From: Patiria pectinifera
Lineage: Eukaryota > Echinodermata > Asteroidea > Valvatida > Asterinidae
Direction: 5' to 3'
NCBI GenBank assembly: GCA_029964075.1
Contig: CM057148.1
Location: 24,917,916 to 24,981,915, forward strand
DNA: 64,000 nucleotides
The position numbers were made by a program, and so were the translations under genes. Numbering within the stretch: the first letter of the stretch is position 1; each line of letters begins with the position of its first letter. Below, in pieces: positions 42,801 to 54,800 of this stretch. The notes beneath the pieces were generated by a model. It did no database searches. It had not been told where the DNA came from and was given only the letters and a program-made list of their open reading frames with translations.

Positions 42801-45800
42801 GATAGTAAGGGGACTAAACTCCCTGTGAAATTATTCTTTCTGGCAAGCTGTCATTTTGAAGTAATCAACGAAAGAAGGCCTTTCCAACGGTGCTTCTTAA
42901 GACGCACTGTAGGAAAATTTAAATTAATAGTTCGTTTTGTTATTCGGCGAAGCGCGCGCAAGCATTGGCACGACGCACACGCACCCCCGGTTGCTATAAT
43001 TCATATCAGTGCGCGACATCGCGTAGCTGCATTCGGCTCAGCGAGAACGTGTCTCGGACGCTGAATTCAGGCGCAATTCAAAACATGATTCAGCAACTTT
43101 TGATTTGAAATTGAGATCCTAGGTGTTTTTCTCAGAATATACAGCTAAAGTTGAGCTGAAACTTTATCAGGTTAGTTGTTCAGTACCCTTCTTTAGATTT
43201 TGAGCACTTTTGTTGCCTCAAACGAACAAAATGCACAAATTACAAATGATGGACTATAACTTTAAAGGGAATATACATCATTTGCTTTTGCTGTAATTTT
43301 CAGAAATGGATGGAATTGGGGGTTGGTAATACATACATGTAGCAAATATTGTTACACTGACTTTTTTGAAGTTTGGTTGGAGAATGCTATAAAAACCAAG
43401 AAAAACAATACTTTTCCTGTTGTCTGGTTTCCTGACTCCATTTAAGAAGAAACAGAGCAGTTTATGTACATTGGGGAATTGTAAGGTCAGGGAACCAGTC
43501 TAGCTGGCTTGTACCCATTCATAGGTGTATAATCGATTGCAAACAAATGTGATGGTCAATTGGGGCCAGTATTTGAAAAAAAGCCAGCTTTTTCCAACGC
43601 TGGTCGGCCGACCAGCGTTGGAAATTGATACAAAAATACCACTTTTCTTGAAATCGACAGTATACCAGGTGCCATGATTTTACAGGATGCTTTACACTGT
43701 CATTCACTAACAGTCCAGCAAGGTATTTCAAAATAATTTGATAGTTTTATTTGTTGATGTTTGCATATGTTGTATTTTCCCTTTAAAGGACAATTTTTAG
43801 TGATCACATTTTGTGGTTTTTTTTTCAGTATGGTGGGCCGTTGTACAGTTTAGTCATCTACAACACAGTGGATTGCTACCCATCGCCTGCAGTGACGTGC
43901 ATCGCTCCTACTAGCAATGCTTGGCAACTCAGTAACGCAATGGATAGCATAGAGTAAGTCAAGGGGCGGAGCAATGAGTCCAAGGGGGTGGGTTCTCATC
44001 AAAGTGGGGCGCTGTGGCCCAATGGATACGGTGTTCGACTCGTGTGCCATGGTGCATGGGTTCGAATCCTGACCGTGGGAACATGGTGCTTGTGCTCTTG
44101 AGCAAGGCACTTTACCATTATTGCTTTGTCCTTCGGATGGGACGTAAAGCCGTAGGTCCCGTGTGTTGTGTAATGCACGTTAAAGAACCCAGTAACACTT
44201 ATCGCTAAGAGAAGGGGTTTGCCCCGGTGTTTCTGGCAGTGGCTGCAATGTGCGCCGCAGCACCTTATAAACCATTATAAGGTGCTACATAATGGGTCTC
44301 ATATTTCTCATAAACTTTATTTACCTATCTTTAATAATTGACTTAAATTCCAGCGCCTTGAGTACCTAATTGTTGGTAGATACGTGCGCTATATAAGACT
44401 CCGGTATTATTATTAATATTATTAAAGTCAGATCTCTTGATTGGTACTGTAGATAATCATCAATATTTTTTTATTTTTTTTCTTCAAATCTGTCAGCCGC
44501 ACACATAACTTGGCAATCAAAACATGTTACTGAAATGAAATCTAAGGGGTTTCACATCCGAACGGATAGGCCTTCTTGTACGCCTACGTTTAGTTATCCG
44601 TAACCGTTATCGGACATTGTGTTGTTTCCCAACGTGTATGCATATGAGGCACAATTACAGAATACCCCGCCACTCGATCTATCCACCTCGTAGCCGGCTA
44701 CGGAGTCACGGTTGGTTGACCTCAATAAACATTCTCAGCGCTACTTGTATACTATGCGTCATGCCCCACTACACTCTCACTCCGTATCCGCGTAGCCGCC
44801 AACAGGGTAGTTGGTTTGGACTTCGAATTTTTTCAGCAACTCCCATTCCTTTTGTGTTGTTTCGTTCTCAAGCATATTCAAGGGGACTCCCACTCCGTAT
44901 CCGCGTAGCAGCCAACAGGGTGGTTGGTTTGGACTTAGAATTTTTTTTAGCAACTCCCATTCCTTTTGTGTTGCTTCGTTCTCAAATAATGGACCCCCAC
45001 TCAGTATCCGCGTAGCTGGCAATGGACTTGAATTGTTTCTTTTCCAGTGATTCCAACCTCGTAGCCAGAGAATTTAGGGGTGTATTTCCGAGTGGCGGGG
45101 TATTCTGCAATTACTCCGCATATGATTATTGTCATTGGAACAAAGCAGCAATCCAAAATGACAGTCTCCGAATAAAGCCTCGTGTCTGCGACTAATTCAT
45201 ACAAATGTGACATAAAACGTTCAGCACTGGGCATAAAATGTTCAGCTAGGCTACGATATGCAAACCAGGTGGTGTTGAACAAATACCTTGCAACATCCCT
45301 GTACCCTGACTTATCTTTTTCGGGCAATATTTTTTAATTTGTCACTGGATTTATATCGAGTTATATTTGCTCTGCGAACTCCGCGCTTATTGGAGAATGT
45401 AGCCACACTATCCAGCTCTCTGTCTGTGCACAGATCCTAGACACCAGGATAAACGACTGTTCTGAGCTCTAGTACAAAATGCACTGAGCGGACTTGCCTT
45501 AACTTGTTAGAAGCTTGATAACGGGCATTAATACCTGTTGGCGCGTAATCGCAAATTTTCCAGATGTGCCATTGTGTTGGGTTTTGCACGACATCTAAAA
45601 CAGAAATATTCATAAAACTGTAAGTAAAACTACTTCTTATTTAAGATGTAATTGTTCCAAATTATTTAAAAAATAAATACTTCAGGATATAACAGATGGT
45701 ATTGTGCAGTTTTTGTCATCATAGATGAAGTATTTATCCAGGAAATAAACGTCAAATTTCGAGGAGAACACCGTTTACCCAAATTTCATTTTTTAATTAG

Positions 45801-48800
45801 GCTTTTATTAAAGAGTTTTAGAGAGATAGGATGCCGAACCGATGAAACAAAAGCGACATTTCATTGTTCATCTTAAAGCTAAAGATATTGTGCTCGGCGT
45901 TACCATGGTTATGTAGTTATCACTTATCAGAATTCAATAATAAAGACCAAAAACATAGACTCATGAATATTCAAAAATATAATTCGCTGGCTTGACAGAC
46001 TTCGAGGCCAGATTGGGCGAAGAGCCTTGCAAATCTGAAAGCCACCGCGCGCAGTGGTCTTTGTTGAAAAGTATTCATGGTATTTGCCACCAGTACAGGC
46101 TGTTATCAGTACAGGCTGTCTTGGTTGGTTCATCTCCTAAATACTCCGCGTGGGAGTCTATACAGGAGACCAGGAACACCGGGGCAAACCCCTTCTCTTG
46201 GCGATAAGTGTCACTGGGTTCTTTTACGTGCGTTGGATTACACAACACACGGGACCTACGGCTTTACGTCCCATCCGAAGGACGAAGCAATAATGGTTAA
46301 GTGCCTTGCTCAAGGGCACAAGTGTCCACCCGGACACTGTATGAGGTCGTCGCTGGAAATCCAGCGACAAAAAAACATAAACCAAGGTGAACAGTTGTTC
46401 CTAGGCTTTTTTCCAGGATGAGGTTGCTGTTTGCGCTTCATACAGTACGTGTGACTTCATAGCATAAGGCTACTGTTGTTCGCGGCCAATCATCAGACTC
46501 TATTGTCGAACTCCTTAAAGGGAAAATACAACATTTGCAAACATCCAAAAATAAAACTACCAAATTATTTTGAAATACCTTGCTGGACTGTTAGTGAATG
46601 ACAGTGTAAAGCATCCTGTAAAATCATGGCACCTGGTATACTGTCATTTTCAAGAAAAGTGCTATTTTTGTATCAATTTCCAATGCTGATCGGCCGATCA
46701 GCGTTGGAAAAAAACTGGCTTTTTTACAAATACTGGCCCCAATTGACCATCGCACTTGTTTGCAATCGATTACACACACTATGAACGGGTACAAGCCAGC
46801 TAGACTGGTTCCCTGACCTTACAATTCCCCAATGTATGTAAACTGCTCTGTTTCTTCTTCAATGGAGTCAGGGAACCAGACTACAGGAAAATGATTGTTT
46901 TTCTTGGTTTTTATAGCATTTTTGAACCCAAAACCTCAAAACAGACCATCGCACTTGTTTGCAATCGATTACACACACTATGAACGGGTACAAGCCAGCG
47001 ACCCCCCAATTCCATCCATTTCTGAAAATTACAACAAAAACAAATGATGTATATTCCCTTTAACCAAAGCTAGATACATGTATGCCACCTCCACGCGTAG
47101 CGAGTTGCATATATATGACGTCACAAAAACACACTAAATGATGACCTATCTGGCACGCTAACCATTCGATCCGTTCGCTTGCAAAACCTCTCTATTGTCG
47201 TATTGTCGGAAAACATTTTAAACATAAGTTGAGCTGGTCCCAAAATGTACACAATTTGATATTTATTTGATGACTTGTTATCTTTTCATGCATTTGGCCT
47301 GCACAGTGAGCCCACAGATATATGAACGCATAGACCGCCAGCCGTGCGTGTAAAACTGTGATTTGAAAAAGTATGGGCAAAACGCTTGTTGACAGCGCGT
47401 GTTCAATGCAGGTACGCGCTTAGGACAGTACATACATTTACATACAGAACATAAATTTTGAGTTAAAAAAGGCTGTTTTACTCACAATCCGATTGAAAAA
47501 GTTGTGCAGGTTATTGTTTTTTAATCTACCTAAATCATATTAAGTACACAAGGGATTTTTTTTACGATCGAAAAATAACTTCATAGAATTTTTTAATGGA
47601 ATAGTTCAACTGTGTGTAAAATCCCTATACCGAGAGGTGAATTTGCCCATAGTTTGGATTTTAGTCGGGCGCCGCGAAATCACGGAATGCGCGTGTAGAT
47701 TCGAATAGGACCTGGCAGTCTATGCGTTTTTATGTGACCTGTCACCACGAAATGAGCTGAAAGTCGGAGATTGCCATTTTGCAGTACAGTGGGGCAACGC
47801 CAAAAATTGAAGGGGTGGTCGATTTTTTGTTTTCAGGTAAACCTCAATCTGTAAGTCCTGTGCTACCTTTCTCCAATTTTTTGTTCTGTCAAACATCTTT
47901 AAAACCCATTTCATCCCGTCAGTTATGAGTTGACTGTTCATTCACTGTAACACAACTGCAGGATTTTTAAATGCCATTTTCTCAAGAATCGGTTTTACAA
48001 CTTCAAGTTAGTTGGTGGTCTATATTTCAGTTGCTGAACTCAGTACCCCTTCATGTTGTATACCATTTGAAAGCCCTTTTTCAGCAGAATCCAGATATAT
48101 AAATATCTCAATTCTTAAAAATTCCAACTTTAAGCTCAGTTTGTGATGACAGGTCACATATGTCTGTGAGTGAGCCGGATTCATCCCATTTATTGGCAAA
48201 AACAGGGTGATCCTATACAATAGCACTGCCCGGCTCTCCACAGCAGCCTAAGTCACAAGTGACAATCAGTCAGTCAAGTAGAGAAGCCGGTTCTGTTCGT
48301 AAAAAAAAGGGACATCCATTTGTAGGCAACTATACACTTATTCACTTTGGCCTGCACACTGTGTTGTGTGCTTGCTGTTTGCTATCTTGTGCCGGTGCAA
48401 TTATCTCGTTATCTTCGAAGCCTTTGCCTCCTCAGTAGTAGATCCCTTAATTTCCTGATGTCACATCCAATAGTCAGACATCCGTTTTAAGAGCAAGACA
48501 GGTGCTGTGTTGTATACATGTATCAGTACATCTTTATGGAGTAAACACCCACATTGATCATTCCTTGGCCACGCCCCTTTTTAGCGGGCTTCATTGTGCT
48601 TAGGATTCGGCTCGGGGCATTATCGGCGAGCAGGTCCCAAGCCGGTTTTAAACATACTTGTTTAAAACCGGCCAAGCACATATTTATTCCCATTCATAAG
48701 TGCCTTTCCGTCAAAAAGTCAAAACAAGTTTAAAAAAACCTCGAACATTTCCAACAATTTTGTTCAACGATTTGATTTGCAGGGGTCGTGGGTTCGAAGT

Positions 48801-51800
48801 CCCACCGAGTGATTTTTCCAACTTTCACTCGGGAGGTAACACACTGAGTATACAGTGTTTAAACGTCGGTGAAGGGCAAAACCTAATTTGATTTGCTTCA
48901 TGTTTTGTGAAATACCCCTCTGGCCATATCTTTGGTATGTGCCTCGCACAGGTTGTGCTAAAAATCTCCTGATGATGGCATGAGCAGGCATGTACGACGT
49001 GATGTGGCTTAAAATGCAGGAATTGTGTTTAAAATGAGTGGGTGTTTTGTCAGTGGTTTAAAACCACCCACTCTTGACCAATATGGGTAAACTGTCTCAG
49101 GTACATGTATTTATGAATGTATGTTAACCCTAACTCCCTAGGGTGATTTACTAGGAACCTTGCTCATCCTTGCAAATCCCAACACCATATGGTAAACTGT
49201 GCACAAAAACAGTTGGATTCTGTTTACTTGTGCTGTGCCTAATCGCACGTAAAGCACAGTCAGTTTACTAGTGCAGTACTCATCCTAACAGATTCCAACA
49301 AACCCTGGTATTGGAGTTTGGCTGGTTGGGGATCGTTATAGGGTTAATATAGTTTCAAAATCTGCTGTGCAAAAGATTACCATTCCTTGAAACTTATAAC
49401 TGTTTCCCCACATAGCTTTTTAGTGTACATGTTACTTGCCATAGATTATTCACTATCTCAAACTCCCAGAACAATCTGTCCCTCCATGTGCATATCCACC
49501 CCCGTGTTTTCAGTGGTGTGTTCCAGCAGGTTTATTGTTTTGTTGCTTGCCTGGGCAGATTCATTGGTGGAGGAGGGGAGAGCGGAAGCCTGGTAGCGGA
49601 CGGGCTGGGATCAGCCATGCAAGTCTTTGACGACTTGAAAGCACGAAGACACTCAAGGTTGGTAATTACTTCTTAGCGTTTCGGTTTGCGGTAACACCAT
49701 GTGGTAAATAACTACTGCTTAGAAGATATTTAGTTCTGAAAAGAACTTGTCCTGCTTATTATCAACTTTCGCTAAGTAGTTTTTGTTCTAACTTGTCTTT
49801 GGTCTCAACGTTTTGACTAGCCTGCTCTAGTCATCGTCAGGAGACTAAGGAGAGTTGGCGATGCTACTCCTTAGTGTTAGGATTGGGAAAGCTTGTATTG
49901 GTGGATTCTGATTGGTTGTCTGTTGGGCATTGTGTTAACGCATGGATTCTGCAAACCGAAACGATACCGATACTCCACCATGCAAAGCCGCAAATCTTAT
50001 TCTTTGTACCGAGATTTTGAGAGAAAATACCATGAAATAATGAAAATGCGGTCTGTTTTAATAGGAAATACTGTCCAAGAAGATTTTTTCCCGAGTTTTC
50101 AGAGGTCATCAGAGGTAACTACAAGAGAAAATTTAATTGGCATAAATGAGTACTTGGCCGGGTTTTAACACTATATTTAAGACCGGTTGGAGTCTGGACG
50201 CTGATAATGAGCCGAGCCGAGCTTGCGAGAGCTGGGCAGTACTGTTGTATAGGATTACCCCGTAATAGGCTGAATTGGTGACAATTGCGAACACCAGATG
50301 CATGAAAAGACTTCCAGTGAATAGCAATCTGAATCAGTTGAAGAGAATATTTTTTACACTCTGTGACCAGCTTTACTTGCGTGGTCTTATTTTGTGTTTC
50401 TTTCCGTTTCTTGCCACATACATGTATCTGTTCAGGAGAATGTACACGAGAAAGTGTGGATTCGTAATTTAAGAATTCACGAGGCGCGAAGCGCCGAGTG
50501 AATTCGTTAATTAAGAATCCACACTTGCGAGTGTATTCTTCGACTTAAACCACTGCGTCAAAAGAAGTATTGGCATTAACAGTGAGTGGAGATGAAAAGA
50601 CTTGGGATAAATGTTGCAACCTGACGCCACTTCCGCGACTGTGTACAAAGTCTATGGAGAGTCGAGAATTTTTAAAAAGTATTTCCTAACAAAATTGGAA
50701 ATATTTCTCAGTCCCAGATTCATGTCTCATCATCATTTTTGCAATGAATGCCCTTCATTGAGATGATATATGGAGAAAAAAAGTGGCGTCAGGTTGCAAC
50801 ATTTGTCCCGGCTCCTTCCGTCGACAACAGAATTTCACAATACTACTCAGTGTCGTCCTAGGGATCGCGAGAAAAAAATTCACAAATCACTCGTGTGGGA
50901 CTCGAACCCACCACCTCCTGCTTACTAGTGCAGACGTCTTACCACCCCACCACCAGGCTTGGAAGGATCGGCTGGTTGGTTCAAAACTGAAAATAAACAT
51001 TTTCTTGTTGGTCACCCATTTTGTATTGATAGGTTGATTATTTTTCTTTTTTCAGTCTGGCCAACTGCACATGCCAGTGCATCCTGGTCTGTAATTCTCC
51101 GCCCTTTTCTCTGCCGAGTATGGAGAGTGGTAACTACATCGGGTACACCTCCGAAGAGTTAGTGACTCTCATGGTTGAGGTAGGTGCTTTTCCTTTCAAG
51201 TAATAATAAATATAATAATAACAATTAGCATGAATCCCGCAATAGGGCGACAAGTTGTGCGGGACTTCCCCTACATTACATGTAGGGCGACACACCGCAA
51301 TAGGGCGACAATTTTGGTGTCGCCCTATTCTACCCTTTAGCGAAGGAATTTCACCGTCGCAAATGGGCTAGATCGATTTGCTCGTGGTCCAATACCAAAC
51401 TTGGTTGGGATCGGATAAGGTAAAATGGGGTTAGGTCACATTAAAGTTTGCAACATTTTGTGCACGTTTCTGTGGAAGTGTCAACCTGTCATGCAATCCA
51501 GAGTTAATAATAATAATAATAATGATTACCCTGAATTGGACATTTGGGAGACATCCCCATAGACTTGTGCAAACTTCAATGTGCCCTAGCCCAATTTTCC
51601 CTTGTTCTTTTTTCCACAAATTTGGGTATGTTTACTAATTAGACCACGAGCAACAACTATAATCTAATTGCAACGGTAAAATTTTGCCTCTAAAGGGGGG
51701 CTGTGACATTAGGGAGACATGAAAATGTCTCCCTAATGACAAATTACGATAACGTGTCTCCTTAGTGGTACCTTTACACGTATAATGTGGTGCTTACCGG

Positions 51801-54800
51801 TATACAGCGCTTTATACCAAAGGTCTCAAAGAAAAGCTTCACAATAATTACCCCTGGTCATCAGGCCATGAGACTATTTTTCTACAGCAAGTCGAGATCA
51901 GCGCGTTCTGGTCTCTACCTTCACAGGTACCCATTTATAATCCTGGGTAGAGAAAGGTGATTGCAGTGAAGTATCTTGCCCAAGAACACAAGTCGAACAC
52001 TGTAACCATTCGACCACAGTGCTCCACGAATCACATTTGTTAGTCAGAAACATCAATTGCGTTTGTTAAACATTTCAAAGCTGCGCTCTACCCATGCTCT
52101 TCAACATACCGTACATGTACTTATTTTTTTCTCTCCAAATTTGTATGTCTTTTAAACTGAAAATGCTTCTTTTGTTTGTTTTGGATATTTGCGACCCTCT
52201 AACCTTTTAGTTTTGTTTACTTTTGTACAAAAAGATACCTCTAAATTACTGTCGGGCCGATAATAATTCAAAATTTATAAGATAATTATTCTTTAACTAT
52301 ACATGGGTAGATTTTGTATGCTTTTTGTTTATTAGGGGTGTCCTTTTTGGAATAAATTAGGATTTGATTAATCCAAATTGCATTTGACCGAATGTACCGT
52401 AGTCGAATATTCAAAACTTGCCAATCATGTTTTACACGCGCAGCAGCAACAAACCGCGTACGTGTACCTATCGTGCCGTTGGAAAGTTGCAAGACAGGCG
52501 CGCTGGTAACCATTTGCTTGCTTGACATATGATCTGACTGTTGGTGATTATAACACCTCACCCGCAGATTCTGTGTCTTGATTGGCCGAGAGCGAGTCAC
52601 ATGATACTTTCTATTTTTGCTATCTTTCTGTGCACGGCCAAAAGTACTATACCCGTAGCAACCAAAGTACTATACCATTAGCAACCAAAGTACTATTTCC
52701 ACGGCGCGGCATTTGTGTGCAAATGCATGCTGGTGTGCGCGTTGCACGCAGCGCGTTTTGTTCCAAAGAGAGCGCGCCACAGAGTTGGGTTCAAACATTT
52801 CGCGAAGGGGTAGTTTGGAAGAGAGAAATACATTTTCCACCAATTTTGTATTGAAATTGAAGTTTATTTCAACTGTGTTCAGATTTAAATAATTTAAAAT
52901 ATTAAAACCAAGCAGAATCTGTGGGTGAAGTGTTATAAAACAAATATTGAATGCTGGTGGTGAAGTAAAACTAGCCTCCCTTCGATGATCCATGGACCAT
53001 CTTATTTTCCCTTGGCTTCGCCTTGGGAAAATAGAATGTCCATGAATCACCTTGGGAGGCTAGTTTTACTACACCACTCAAAGCATTCAATATTTGTATA
53101 CTAGCCTGTGTTAAAAGTATAGCTTGGGAAGTGGATGAAATTTTGACTGTCTGTGACTGTTTAAATAGTAGAAGGGTTGAAGGGAATGTACATCATTGGC
53201 TTTCGCTGTAATTTTCAGAAATGAATTATATTTGAGGGGATCAAGTATTGTTACGCTGACATGTTTGAGATTTTGTGTTCGAAAATGCTGGAAAAACCAA
53301 GAAAAACAAAAATGTTCAAGTAGTCTGGTTCCCTGGCTCCAATAAAGATGAAGTGGATCAATTTATAGATGCCAGAAAATTGTAAGGTAAGGGAACCAGT
53401 CTAGCTGGCCTGCACCCGTTCATGAACATGTAACCAATAGCAAACAAAATTTGGACTGAAAAAAAAAGGGTAAATTAGGAGCAGTAGTTGAAAAATAGTT
53501 AGGTTTTTCCAACGGTGGTCAGCCGACCACTGTTGGAAATTTATCCAAAAATACCACTTTTCTATAAAATGACTTCATACCAGATGCCATAATTTTACAG
53601 GATGCTTCAGACTGTCATTTACCAACATCCTAGTAAGGTATTTTGTAAAAAATTGGTAGTTTTGTTTTCTGATGTTTGCAAATGCTGTATATTCCCTTTA
53701 ATAATGTATAACATGACAGAATTCTGCATTGGGCAAGGTAGGGGAATTTTTCAGTGAAAAAATATGTGTTTCCATACTTTTTTATATCCTTTAAGTTTAG
53801 TATCCATTTACTGTGGCATACTGACAATGATTGAACCATAATTTTATATACTTCCTCAAATGAGGCAATTTCTTGGAATTTCCAACATTGCGACAATGGT
53901 CGATACAGGCGTCATGCGTTGCCCATTATTCTGTACAAATATTCGTCATACGTGTATCACACGATGGAACACTACCTTGATGTGCAGCTAACCCAACGAA
54001 AAAAACTTCTGGATTCTGTGCTGAAATTTCATTGTTTGTACTCAAAACTTTACCGCGATACACCTGAACAAGTAAGTTGCTGTTCCTTTTTTATTCCCCC
54101 TGGCTATTTAATGAGCCAGAAAGAGGGATACTGCGATAGTGTATTCCTTCTGTGTGTGTAGGTAGGCCTACAATGTGTTATGGGGAAGACTTTTATTGTG
54201 AGGCAAATTAGGACCGAGTTATGGGGACTTTCTGCTGTCCCTGGTGCAGCGTTTTCGGTTCCCACAAATACCTCGTTGTGACGAGTGTATGTCCCCACAA
54301 CTACGGAACAAGAATGCATACATGTATGTACATTAAATTGTGCGTTCCATTTTGGTTAGGTTAAAACTGTTTAGTGCTGTCATATGAAAAGTCTGACTTT
54401 ACTCTCAACCAAACTTGGTGACAAAAATTCTTAGGTAGGGGCACTCAAGATGACTAAGTCCAAAATTCACAACGTACCGGTACATGTACAAATGTACTCA
54501 CAACATCTGCGCGTCATCGCGCAGTATGCGCGATGCGCGCGCCAATCTCCATAAAAGGAGATGCTTACGTCTTTTAATACTCGCAAGCTGGACACTCCAT
54601 TATATAGCTGGAGGGGTGATTCGAAAAACAGAAAAAAAAATTGTTGAACAAAATCGTTGGAAAGTTTAATTTTTGACTTGTTTTGACTTTTGGACAGAAA
54701 AGTTTTTTGGTTTTTTTTACCGAGAATTAAGGTGAGAATATAGACCTACATATGTGCTTGGTTGTTATAGGTTTTGGACTGATACAGTCTGAATTAGCAT

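Larger units (their letters stand above)
52499..53175. repeat. dispersed repeat R1, copy split by insertions
   Basis: The left piece GCTTGCTTGACATATGATCT, GACTGTTGGTGAT (to 52548) and the right piece GACTGTCTGTGACTGTTTAA (53145 on) are contiguous in the copy at 37340-37460. The elements at 52549-52937 and 52942-53098 lie between them. Confidence 0.75.

Noticed and set aside
42795-43064. Open frame MKDSKGTKLPVKLFFLASCH..., present also inverted at 63151-63387
   Set aside because: Its recurrence comes from the TTAA-B transposon carrying it; the third copy (15480) breaks the frame and no domain is seen.
45001-45327. 108-codon minus-strand open frame with mildly protein-like sequence
   Set aside because: No known motif, no convincing splice context, and it runs into the inverted-repeat element ending at 45124.
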